Both the position numbers and the translations under genes were made by a program. A stretch of DNA of 13,610 nucleotides. It comes from an uncultured Anaerolineaceae bacterium. GTDB lineage: Bacteria; Chloroflexota; Anaerolineae; Anaerolineales; Anaerolineaceae. The stretch's first letter is position 1. Each line of letters starts with the position of its first letter. The notes below the pieces were generated by a model, which worked only from the letters and a program-made list of their open reading frames with translations, was not told the origin of the DNA and ran no database searches. The stretch covers positions 1 through 13,610 of the forward strand of contig CALIHP010000047.1 of NCBI GenBank assembly GCA_938020565.1, written 5' to 3'. Of the stretch, positions 1 to 6,569 are shown piece after piece.

Positions 1-198
1 AGTTCCTTAAGATTCATCTTTCAAACTTGTAACGCATCATTGACAAACCAACAAAAATCAGGCAAAACGCTGTCAATGTAAGTTTGTAAATTGTCAAAAC
101 TACCATATTCGTAAGCGGTCCTGCAATCTACATATGCTGACAATCTCCTTATAGAAATAACGATTTGTCCGGTCCGAAACGATCATCCAGTTTCCGGG
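1..198. other. AT-rich left edge without a convincing gene
   Basis: This stretch is far more AT-rich than the genes that follow (19 G/C in the first 60 bases). I see no gene with a good start. On the minus strand two overlapping frames stay open. One, at 14-106, reads as a 30-residue peptide starting MVVLTIYKL and ending MMRYKFER, which looks like a single membrane helix with a basic tail. It has a 7-codon open extension up to a TAG at 128-130. The other frame runs to a TGA upstream of the first one's stop and is hydrophilic. A Shine-Dalgarno-like AAGGAG (minus strand, 145-150) sits 11 bases before an ATG (131-133) that is followed at once by TAG. This could be the decayed 3' end of a membrane-protein gene or simply intergenic DNA. 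Confidence 0.4.
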
Positions 199-207
199 TG
201 CTATAAT
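199..207 (+). promoter_or_regulatory. Extended -10 promoter of prs
   Basis: TG at 199-200, one spacer base, then a perfect TATAAT at 202-207. No good -35 hexamer is visible 16-18 bases upstream, which fits an extended -10 promoter. Transcription would start near 214, giving a leader of about 64 bases to the ATG at 278. A GAAAC / GTTTC inverted repeat (176-180 and 190-194, 9-base spacer) lies just upstream, where a regulator could bind; this last point is inference. Confidence 0.65.
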
Positions 208-277
208 GTTCTTCTAAGCACAAAACGGATGATTGAGTGGGGAAATCAAGAATCCTGCGGAGTTTGGGGAGAAACGT

Positions 278-1261
278 ATGCTTATGGCACGACATGACCT
301 GATGTACGGGGATATTAAGTTATTCAGCGGGACGTCCAACCAGGGATTATCGCAGGGAATCGCTTCTTACTTAAATACGACGCTTTGTCCGGTAACGATC
401 AAAGAATTTAAAAACGAGAACCTTTTCGTTCAGCTGGGCTGCAGCGTCCGCGGGCAGGACTGCTACGCGATTCAGACGACCGCAGCCCCGGTCCATCGCA
501 ACCTGATGGAGCTGCTGATGCTGATCCAGGCGCTGCGTCTCGATTCGGCGGCGCGGATCACCGCCGTGGTTCCGTATCTCTGCTACGCGCGGTCGGATAA
601 AAAAGATCAGCCGCGGATCCCGATTGCAGCGCGGTTGGTGACCGACATGATCGAAGTCGCGGGCGCCGACCGGTACATGTGCGTCGATCTTCATGCCGGA
701 CAGATTCAAGGCTTTTTCGGAATCCCCGGAGACGCGCTGACCGCTTATCATAAGATGGTCGAGAACCTGAAATCGATGATGAAAACGATGAAGGATCCGG
801 TCGTTGTCTCGACCGATCTGGGCTTCGCGAAACGGGCGCGGAACTTTGCCGAACGGCTGCATACGCCGCTGGCCTTTATCGAAAAGCGCCGGATCGGGAA
901 TAACGATGGTACGGAAGCGCTTTCGATCATCGGCGATGTCAAAGATCATGACGTCATCCTCGCGGACGACGAAATCGATACCGGCGGTTCGATGTGCAAC
1001 GCGATCGAGCTGGTCAAAAAATTAGGCGCGCGCGATGTTTATGTCAACTTTGTGCATCCGATCCTGTCAGGGAACGCGGCCGAACGATTAGGCGCGCTCG
1101 ACGTCAAGCGCTTTATCACGACCGATACCGTCGCGATTCCGGACGAGAAGAAAGCGTTTTTCGGTGACCGCCTCCAGGTTCTGACCATGTCTTACCTGCT
1201 GGGCGAAGTCATTTCGCGAGCCAACCGCGGCGTCTCCGTCGGGAGCATGTTCAACGAATAA
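278..1261 (+). CDS. prs: Ribose-phosphate pyrophosphokinase (PRPP synthase)
   Basis: Transfers pyrophosphate from ATP to ribose 5-phosphate, making PRPP for purine, pyrimidine, NAD, histidine and tryptophan synthesis in the cytoplasm. The frame is open from a TTG at 233. I prefer the ATG at 278 (327 aa) because GGGGAG at 266-271 sits 6 bases upstream of it, whereas the TTG has no ribosome-binding site. Numbered from the 233 start, visible family motifs are YARSDKKDQPR (118-128, nucleotide/metal site), VDLHAGQIQGFF (151-162), the catalytic-loop Lys-Arg-Arg (218-220) and the PRPP-binding loop with DDEIDTGGSM (245-254). Length is normal for a class I bacterial enzyme (about 310-330 aa). It is the first gene after an extended -10 promoter, and mutM follows 23 bases after its stop, so the two are probably co-transcribed. 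Nothing is missing from the core motifs. Confidence 0.96.
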   Translation: MLMARHDLMYGDIKLFSGTSNQGLSQGIASYLNTTLCPVTIKEFKNENLFVQLGCSVRGQDCYAIQTTAAPVHRNLMELLMLIQALRLDSAARITAVVPYLCYARSDKKDQPRIPIAARLVTDMIEVAGADRYMCVDLHAGQIQGFFGIPGDALTAYHKMVENLKSMMKTMKDPVVVSTDLGFAKRARNFAERLHTPLAFIEKRRIGNNDGTEALSIIGDVKDHDVILADDEIDTGGSMCNAIELVKKLGARDVYVNFVHPILSGNAAERLGALDVKRFITTDTVAIPDEKKAFFGDRLQVLTMSYLLGEVISRANRGVSVGSMFNE

Positions 1262-1284
1262 CGCGCAGTCAGAAAAAACGGCCG

Positions 1285-2118
1285 ATGCCGGAATTACCGG
1301 AAGTTGAAACCTTTGTAAAGTCCTTGACCTCGGGCGGGATGACAGGGTCGCCGATCCTGAACCGTCCGATTTTGTTTGTTTCGCTGTATTGGGAAAAGGC
1401 GCTCGCGGCGCAGGACGCCGGCGATTTCGCCGCGTGGTTTACGCGAAAATCGATCGAAGAGGTGACCCGCCGCGGGAAATACCTGATCCTGCGGATCGAC
1501 GACCGTTCCCTGCTGATTCATTTGCGCATGAGCGGCGATTTGCGGACCGTTCCGGCGAACGACGGGATCGGGAAGCATGACCGTTTTTCGCTGACCTTCG
1601 TCGACGGGGAGCGCCTCGTTTTCCGTGATCCGCGGAAATTCGGACGGATCTGGCTGACGCGGGATCCGGAAACGGTTCTGGCGAAGCTGGGCGTTGAACC
1701 GCTTTCAGGGGCGCTGACGGCGGAATATCTGCGCGCCGGGTTCTCGAAAAGCGCGCGGCCGGTTAAATCGCTTCTCCTCGATCAGGGGTTTATCGCGGGA
1801 TTGGGCAATATTTATACGGACGAAGCGCTTTTTCGCGCGGGAATTCATCCGCAAATGCCGGCGGACCGCGTTGCCGGCCTGGGGATTGAACGGATCGAGA
1901 CGCTCCGGCGCGCGATCCAGGAAACGCTTTCCGAAGCGATCCGCCGAAACGGCGCCAGCTTCGATTGGGTCTACCGCGGCGGCGATTTTCAAAATTATTT
2001 CAGCGTCTATGGAAAAAAAGGCGAATCCTGCCCGCGCTGTGGGACTGAAATCGAGCGGATCGTCGTCGGTCAGCGGGGAACGCATTTCTGTCCCCGCTGC
2101 CAGCCGGCCCCGATTTAG
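1285..2118 (+). CDS. mutM: Formamidopyrimidine-DNA glycosylase (8-oxoguanine repair)
   Basis: Bifunctional base-excision-repair enzyme that removes oxidised purines such as 8-oxoguanine and FapyG and nicks the abasic site. The protein (277 aa, normal for the family) starts with the diagnostic MPELPEVET, so Pro2 is the Schiff-base nucleophile and Glu3 the catalytic acid; this also fixes the start codon. Other visible family features are the RRGKYL lysine (Lys65), HLRMSG (79-84), DPRKFG (115-120), the helix-two-turn-helix segment GLGNIYTDEALF (about 172-183), and a C-terminal zinc finger with Cys249, Cys252, Cys269 and Cys272, including the GQRGTHFCPRC hairpin with its DNA-contacting Arg. All key residues are present, so it should be active. 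No clear Shine-Dalgarno precedes the ATG, which fits translation downstream of prs in one transcript. Its 3' end overlaps the convergent HAD gene by 4 bases. Confidence 0.97.
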   Translation: MPELPEVETFVKSLTSGGMTGSPILNRPILFVSLYWEKALAAQDAGDFAAWFTRKSIEEVTRRGKYLILRIDDRSLLIHLRMSGDLRTVPANDGIGKHDRFSLTFVDGERLVFRDPRKFGRIWLTRDPETVLAKLGVEPLSGALTAEYLRAGFSKSARPVKSLLLDQGFIAGLGNIYTDEALFRAGIHPQMPADRVAGLGIERIETLRRAIQETLSEAIRRNGASFDWVYRGGDFQNYFSVYGKKGESCPRCGTEIERIVVGQRGTHFCPRCQPAPI

Positions 2119-2849
2119 CGGATCAGGTCGAGAACTTCCTCTAATAACGTAATATCGTCCAACAGAAAATCCGCATGAACATCGGGAAGGATAACCTGAT
2201 CGGTCTTCGCATATCGCGTCGCCCAGACAGCTCGCATTCCCATCCGCTTCGCGCCGAGAATATCGGCGATAAACGTATCACCGATCATGACGGCGTTCCC
2301 GGCTTCGGCCCCGACGTCTTTCAGCGCCGCCTCGAAAATCTCCCGGCGCGGTTTCCTGAATCCGATCGCGGCCGAGATATTGACCGACGTAAAAAAATCG
2401 CTGAGCCGATGCGACTGGAGCTGCGTCAGGACGTCCTGAACCGAGCTGGCGTTCGAAATCAGTCCGAGCGTATGTCCCTCCCGGCGAAGCGCCCCGAGAA
2501 GTTCGGGAACGCCGTCGATAAGATACCAGCTTGATTGCGTATACGCGTAGAAAGCCTGGATCGCGGTATGAATATCCTTCGCCGGTAAATCCGTGAACCC
2601 GAACTCCTCAAGCGTCTGTATGAAAATCTGTTCAGCGCTATGCTCGATATGATCCCCATCACGGATTGCGTAATATCGGGTCAGGTTGTGATAATGGGCG
2701 GCGGCGAGATCATTCGGCCGGATCAGGTATCCGAGACCGGCGAACGCGTCGGCGGCATGGACGCAGGCAATTTCGATATTCTCATCGCCTGGATCCCGAT
2801 TGTACAAAAGCGTGTTCCCCAGATCAAAAAAAAGGGTCAGCGGTTCCAA
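2115..2849 (-). CDS. HAD-superfamily hydrolase (YihX/YjjG-like phosphatase)
   Basis: Soluble haloacid-dehalogenase-fold phosphatase of 244 aa; substrate unknown. From the chosen start the four HAD motifs are in order: motif I FFDLGNTLL with nucleophile Asp9, motif II ISNAS (Ser132), motif III Lys166 in FRKPRREIF, and motif IV IGDTFIADILGA with Asp191 and Asp196. Residues about 20-100 form a helical cap (C1 type). The frame is open upstream to an ATG at 3032, but that would run through the divergent promoter. I chose the TTG at 2847-2849 because GGAG (minus strand, 2858-2861) lies 8 bases before it and motif I then falls at the usual distance from the N-terminus. Motif I has Gly where many HAD phosphatases have the second Asp. 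YihX-type sugar phosphatases with DLGN are known, so loss of activity is not implied. The 3' end overlaps the mutM stop. Confidence 0.85.
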   Translation of the reverse strand: MEPLTLFFDLGNTLLYNRDPGDENIEIACVHAADAFAGLGYLIRPNDLAAAHYHNLTRYYAIRDGDHIEHSAEQIFIQTLEEFGFTDLPAKDIHTAIQAFYAYTQSSWYLIDGVPELLGALRREGHTLGLISNASSVQDVLTQLQSHRLSDFFTSVNISAAIGFRKPRREIFEAALKDVGAEAGNAVMIGDTFIADILGAKRMGMRAVWATRYAKTDQVILPDVHADFLLDDITLLEEVLDLIR

Positions 2850-2886
2850 AAAATGATCTCCGATCGGATTCCTTTGAATTTCCTTT

Positions 2887-2892
2887 ATTATA
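2887..2892 (-). promoter_or_regulatory. -10 box for the HAD hydrolase gene
   Basis: A perfect TATAAT read on the minus strand. Transcription would start near 2880 and give a leader of about 31 bases containing the GGAG site (2858-2861) before the TTG start at 2849. This supports the short HAD protein rather than the longer open frame. No clear -35 was found. Confidence 0.5.
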
Positions 2893-2917
2893 GCCACTCG
2901 CATGCATTTGCGCGCTT

Positions 2918-2926
2918 TGGTACAAT
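2918..2926 (+). promoter_or_regulatory. Extended -10 promoter for the PIG-V-like gene
   Basis: TG at 2918-2919, one base, then TACAAT at 2921-2926. Transcription would begin near 2933, downstream of the in-frame ATG at 2925 but upstream of the GGAGGA site at 2948-2953. It therefore helps select the ATG at 2958 as the real start. The upstream half overlaps that of the divergent HAD promoter. Confidence 0.55.
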
Positions 2927-2957
2927 GAAAAAACTGATGAGCATGACGGAGGAAGAA

Positions 2958-4181
2958 ATGACGGAGAAACGCTGCGATTCGACGTCGCCTTATAAGGAAC
3001 GGGACTGCTGTATTACATGGGCAAAGGATCATTGGCAGACGGTCCGACGGCTGCTGGCGCTGGCTCTGGGGTCGCGGCTGCTCCTGATTCTGGCGGGGTG
3101 GATCGCGAATTATTATCCGAAAAATCCGACGTACCAGCGCTACATCGATCAGGGATTTCAGTTCACTCCGCGCTGGCTGATTGACATGTGGTGCCGCTGG
3201 GATTCGTCCTGGTATTTATCGATCGCGGGGGGCGGTTACAGCGCGGGAGAATCGCTGGGGAATGCCTACTCGAACATGGCGTTTTTTCCGCTCTATCCCG
3301 GTCTGGTCAGGCTGCTGACGTTCTGGTTTCCGCCGTCGATTCAATCCCCCACGCTGCTGTTGACGGCGGGGCTGATGATTTCGAATCTCTGCTTCTTTGC
3401 GTCGATTGTGCTGCTGTATGCATTGACGCTGCGCCTGACCGGCGAGAAAGCCGTCGCCGGACGGACGGCGCTGCTGACGGTCTGTCTTCCGGCGGCGTAT
3501 ATTTTTTCCGCGTTTTACACGGAAAGTTTATTTTTCTTCCTGAGCCTGTGCGTCTGCGTCGCGGCGGAACGGGATCGATGGGCGCTGTCGGCGATTTTCG
3601 CGGCGCTGGCGGCGCTGACGCGGGCGAACGGATTCGTGATCGTTCTGGTTCCTGCCTGGATTTACATGTCGCGGCGCGGGTGGGATTTCCGGAAACTGGG
3701 CTGGCGCTGGACGTGGTTCCTTCTTGTCCCACTGGCGATCGCGGCGCATTTTTTCACGCTTTACCTGAAGACCGGGAACTTTTTCGCCTTCTTCATGGCT
3801 CAGAAAGCCTGGGCGCGCGGGACGGTCAGTCCGATCGGGATTCTTCGTGAATCGATCGACGCGCTGCGCGATCCGTCGCCTCAGCTCGCGATTCTCGACC
3901 GGGCGGCGTTCGTCGCGTACCTGACGATCAGCGCATGGGCGATCTGGCGGGAGAAGACGCTCCGCGCATACGCCGTTTACGCGGCCGGCCTGATGCTGGC
4001 GTATGGCGCGTCAGGGCTGATGTATTCGATGACGCGGTATACGCTCGTCGTTTTCCCAGCGGCGATTTTCGCGTCGCTGCGGATCCGTAATGAAGAAGCG
4101 TTTCGATGGCTCTGCGCCGCGCTGGCCGTGATCCAGACGCTGCTCTGGATCGGATGGACGAATTATTACTGGATTTGCTGA
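2958..4181 (+). CDS. PIG-V-like integral membrane mannosyltransferase
   Basis: Predicted polytopic membrane glycosyltransferase (407 aa) related to the GPI mannosyltransferase PIG-V family. In bacteria such proteins are thought to move a sugar from a polyprenyl-phosphate donor onto a surface glycan; the acceptor here is unknown. Visible hallmarks are RWDSSWYLSIA (80-90), where the Trp-Asp pair in the first outer loop is the presumed catalytic site, FFPLYP (109-114), the FYTESLFFF helix (about 186-194), TRANG (221-225) and SMTRYTLVVFP (357-367). There are about 9-11 hydrophobic helices. The open frame extends upstream to 2640. I chose the ATG at 2958 because GGAGGA (2948-2953) precedes it by 4 bases and the likely transcription start is near 2933. 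The stop overlaps the 3' end of the convergent lipoprotein gene by 16 bases. A general GT-C family member with another substrate is the main alternative. Confidence 0.85.
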   Translation: MTEKRCDSTSPYKERDCCITWAKDHWQTVRRLLALALGSRLLLILAGWIANYYPKNPTYQRYIDQGFQFTPRWLIDMWCRWDSSWYLSIAGGGYSAGESLGNAYSNMAFFPLYPGLVRLLTFWFPPSIQSPTLLLTAGLMISNLCFFASIVLLYALTLRLTGEKAVAGRTALLTVCLPAAYIFSAFYTESLFFFLSLCVCVAAERDRWALSAIFAALAALTRANGFVIVLVPAWIYMSRRGWDFRKLGWRWTWFLLVPLAIAAHFFTLYLKTGNFFAFFMAQKAWARGTVSPIGILRESIDALRDPSPQLAILDRAAFVAYLTISAWAIWREKTLRAYAVYAAGLMLAYGASGLMYSMTRYTLVVFPAAIFASLRIRNEEAFRWLCAALAVIQTLLWIGWTNYYWIC

Positions 4182-5542
4182 CCGGACCTCCTTGAATCCG
4201 GATTCAGCATCGGAAACGACTGGACCCAGTTATAGCCGCCGTCCGTCGACTTGACGAACGCAGCGCGCCCCTGAAAATCGACGATCCCGAACCCGATCGT
4301 CGGCGTGATAAATTGGAGCCTGCTGTCCCATGCGGTATTGGCGATCGTCATCCAGGTTGAACCGCCGTCCTGCGTCGTCAGGATCTTGAACGGGAACGAT
4401 GGATCTTCCCCTTCGTTCGGAACGGAGTACCAGCCCTGATAAATCCCGTAAAAGGTCAGGTGTCCGACTGCAGTCGGGAGCTGATAGGAAAGCCAGGTCG
4501 CTCCGCTGTCGTACGTCCAGTACACAAAAGCGATCTGGCCGTCGATCGATCCCCCGCGGCAAGCGACTCGCGACCAGGCGTACTGATAAAGGATATCGAC
4601 GAAAACGGGAACGGACATCTCGCAGGAGTACATTCCGCTGGTGAACAGGTCGGACGGAACGCCGTCCCCGACCGGGGCGGGGAGCGCTACCGCCGCCCAC
4701 CTGTTCCCTCCGTCTTTCGTCTGGTACAGCATCGTTCCCGGCGAATCGCTCGGATTCGTTCCGCTGATCCAGCCTTCGGCGGCGTTTCGGAATACCGCGC
4801 CGTTTTTAATTCCTTTCGGCGGCATGTTCGTTGAATCGGAGGAAATCATCATGTTCCAGCTGTCGCCGCCGTTGACGGTCGTGTACAATCCGACGAATTG
4901 GAGATCGGAGGTCCGGCTCAGCGTCGCGAAAATCCAGCCGAACTGCGGCGTCAGGAAACGGATTTTGACGTCGCTGAATTGTTGGAGCGTGTACCCTTCG
5001 ATCGGAAGGTCAAACGGGGTCCAGCTTGCCCCTGCGTCGCGCGTTCGGTAGACCTGGACGCCGCGCCCGGGCGTCCAGCGATCGGTTTCCCAGTAAAGGA
5101 TGAACGCCTGATTCGCGTCGATGAAGTAAGCGGCGGGTTCGAGGTTCCGTCCGAGGTTATCGTAAATCAGCTCCGGCGGCGTTACGTTTTCCCAGGTCTC
5201 CCCGCCGTCGACGGTCCGGACAATTAGCTTGCCGATTCCGTTCGGGAGATGGGCGATTGCCCAGCCAATCCCGCCGTCGATCATGCGGACGTCAAGAATA
5301 TCGACCGCGGTCTGGGCCGTTACCGGCGTTGGCGCAAGATGAATCGGCGGGGTACTCGTCGCCAGCGCGTCAAGGAGCGGAAGCGCCTGCCGCGAGACCG
5401 GGGTCGCGGTCCGGAAGGGCGTCGGCGTCAGGACGGTCGGAAGAACCGGCTGAAGATCATATATTTCAACTGTACAGCCGCAGAGAGCGATCACGGCCAG
5501 GAAAATCAGGATCAACGAAAGAGCTTTTCTTCTCGCGGTCAA
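4166..5542 (-). CDS. Asp-box (BNR/Ycf48-like) beta-propeller lipoprotein
   Basis: Exported lipoprotein of 458 aa; exact role unknown. The N-terminus has Arg-Arg-Lys, a hydrophobic stretch (about 7-20) and a lipobox-like LCGC with the likely lipidated Cys23, then a Thr/Pro-rich linker (about 34-75). The rest carries seven Asp-box motifs of the form T-x-D-G-G-x-T-W at about 110-117, 167-174, 222-229, 275-282, 343-350, 390-397 and 432-439, which predicts a seven-bladed propeller like sialidase/BNR or Ycf48 folds. No catalytic sialidase residues can be claimed. Such propellers often bind proteins or glycans. The start is TTG at 5540-5542, well supported by AGGAGG (minus strand, 5549-5554) 6 bases upstream. 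It lies 12 bases downstream of the methyltransferase stop, so it is likely the last gene of the minus-strand operon. Confidence 0.85.
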   Translation of the reverse strand: MTARRKALSLILIFLAVIALCGCTVEIYDLQPVLPTVLTPTPFRTATPVSRQALPLLDALATSTPPIHLAPTPVTAQTAVDILDVRMIDGGIGWAIAHLPNGIGKLIVRTVDGGETWENVTPPELIYDNLGRNLEPAAYFIDANQAFILYWETDRWTPGRGVQVYRTRDAGASWTPFDLPIEGYTLQQFSDVKIRFLTPQFGWIFATLSRTSDLQFVGLYTTVNGGDSWNMMISSDSTNMPPKGIKNGAVFRNAAEGWISGTNPSDSPGTMLYQTKDGGNRWAAVALPAPVGDGVPSDLFTSGMYSCEMSVPVFVDILYQYAWSRVACRGGSIDGQIAFVYWTYDSGATWLSYQLPTAVGHLTFYGIYQGWYSVPNEGEDPSFPFKILTTQDGGSTWMTIANTAWDSRLQFITPTIGFGIVDFQGRAAFVKSTDGGYNWVQSFPMLNPDSRRSGQQIQ

Positions 5543-5548
5543 GCGCGG

Positions 5549-5554
5549 CCTCCT
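5549..5554 (-). promoter_or_regulatory. Consensus ribosome-binding site deciding a TTG start
   Basis: A perfect AGGAGG on the minus strand, directly adjacent to the upstream methyltransferase stop (TAA at 5555-5557) and 6 bases before the TTG at 5542. It is the best Shine-Dalgarno in the window and makes the TTG start of the lipoprotein secure. It also suggests translation is re-initiated as ribosomes leave the methyltransferase gene. Confidence 0.85.
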
Positions 5555-6547
5555 TTATTCGCTCGTTCCGCGTCCGTCTTTTCTTCGAACGCGGAGCGGA
5601 AGGATTTTTGTCGGGTGATTGAACGGGGCGGGATCGGCGGGAAGCTTCGCGGACGCGCCGCCGGTAAAGGACTCAGGGACGGAAATCGGCGGAAGCGGGG
5701 TTATATATTCGATCGGGAGGCGCGATCGGATTTCGGATAAGAGCGCTGCGCCGGAAAGATAAAGCGCGTTATTCACGACGATCAGCGTCCCGCCGTCGGC
5801 GACGAGGGGGCGCGCTTTATTGATCAGCGCGATAAAAGAACGCTCCTGATCGACGCGTCCCCGCCCGGTCAACGAGAAAAACGGCGGATCGAGGAGGACG
5901 ATATCGAAAAGCTTTTCGGCTCTTCGGTACGCGGTCGTCAGCACGAAAAAGTCGGCGGCGACGCTTTCATGCCGGTTGGGGCGCGCCCCCATGCGTTCGG
6001 CTTCGCTTTCGCAGATTTCCAGGAACGCGGGCTTCAGGTCAGTCTGGACGACCTTCCGCGCGCCGCCGGCGAGCGCAGCCAGCCCGAGCGATCCGGTATA
6101 GGCGAAGGTATTTAATACGGTCTTTCCGCCTGAATTCTCGATCAGGTGCTTTCGCAGCAGCGCCGTGTCGAGATAAAACGAACAGTCCTGATTCAGCGTC
6201 AACCGGATTGGATAGCTGACGCCGAATTCGCGGACCCGTTCGCAGCCTTTCTCTCCAAACAGGAAAACGCCGTTCCGCTCGCGCTGAGCCTTCGAAAAGC
6301 GCTCTTTCAGCAGGATCGCGCTGACGGTCGGGTCGGCGCGGAACGTCTTCATCAGCGCGTTTTGGATCACCGGGTCGAGCCCGCTTTTCGCGAAGGACTG
6401 GAAAACGATCGTATCGCCGTAACGGTCGATCGAAAGCGGCGGATAACCTTCGTAAAACCCGTTGAAAAGGCGGACAGCTTCGTCCGGCGCGGCGTTCCGG
6501 AGCCGGAGCGCAGAAAGAATCAGCGGAATTGCGTCTTCTGGACCCAT
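5555..6547 (-). CDS. Class I SAM-dependent methyltransferase (COG1092, RlmI-like)
   Basis: Predicted RNA methyltransferase of 330 aa, related to the RlmI/RlmK group that modifies 23S rRNA; the actual target is unproven. Family features are an N-terminal RLFNGFYEGYP segment (26-36), the SAM-binding motif I VLNTFAYTGSLGLAAL (144-159), an acidic end of strand beta-2 in QTDLK (168-172), motif IV DPPFF at 220-224, and a C-terminal HPTKILPLRVRRK (about 311-323). I see no N-terminal PUA domain of the kind found in RlmI, so the substrate may differ. The ATG at 6545-6547 lacks a Shine-Dalgarno. A TAAACT box (minus strand, 6554-6559) ends 6 bases before it, which could allow a leaderless start, or it may be translated from the YfhO transcript whose stop lies 22 bases upstream. 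Confidence 0.85.
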   Translation of the reverse strand: MGPEDAIPLILSALRLRNAAPDEAVRLFNGFYEGYPPLSIDRYGDTIVFQSFAKSGLDPVIQNALMKTFRADPTVSAILLKERFSKAQRERNGVFLFGEKGCERVREFGVSYPIRLTLNQDCSFYLDTALLRKHLIENSGGKTVLNTFAYTGSLGLAALAGGARKVVQTDLKPAFLEICESEAERMGARPNRHESVAADFFVLTTAYRRAEKLFDIVLLDPPFFSLTGRGRVDQERSFIALINKARPLVADGGTLIVVNNALYLSGAALLSEIRSRLPIEYITPLPPISVPESFTGGASAKLPADPAPFNHPTKILPLRVRRKDGRGTSE

Positions 6548-6569
6548 GATTCAAGTTTACACGAAGCCG

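Noticed and set aside
233..277. Longer prs reading from a TTG at 233, adding 15 residues
   Set aside because: No ribosome-binding site before the TTG, whereas GGGGAG sits 6 bases before the ATG at 278, and the added residues do not look like the family N-terminus.
371..949. Minus-strand open frame (192 codons) opposite prs
   Set aside because: Antisense shadow of a strongly conserved housekeeping gene, rich in Arg, Asp and His.
2640..2957. A 106-residue upstream extension of the PIG-V-like protein
   Set aside because: It runs antisense through the HAD gene and across the promoter; a strong GGAGGA precedes the ATG at 2958.
2850..3032. A 61-residue upstream extension of the HAD hydrolase
   Set aside because: It would cross the divergent promoter and the neighbouring gene start; the TTG at 2849 has a good ribosome-binding site and puts motif I at the normal position.
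5249..5740. Plus-strand open frame spanning the lipoprotein/methyltransferase junction
   Set aside because: Very Arg/Gly-rich shadow translation; the minus-strand pair with its consensus ribosome-binding site explains this DNA.
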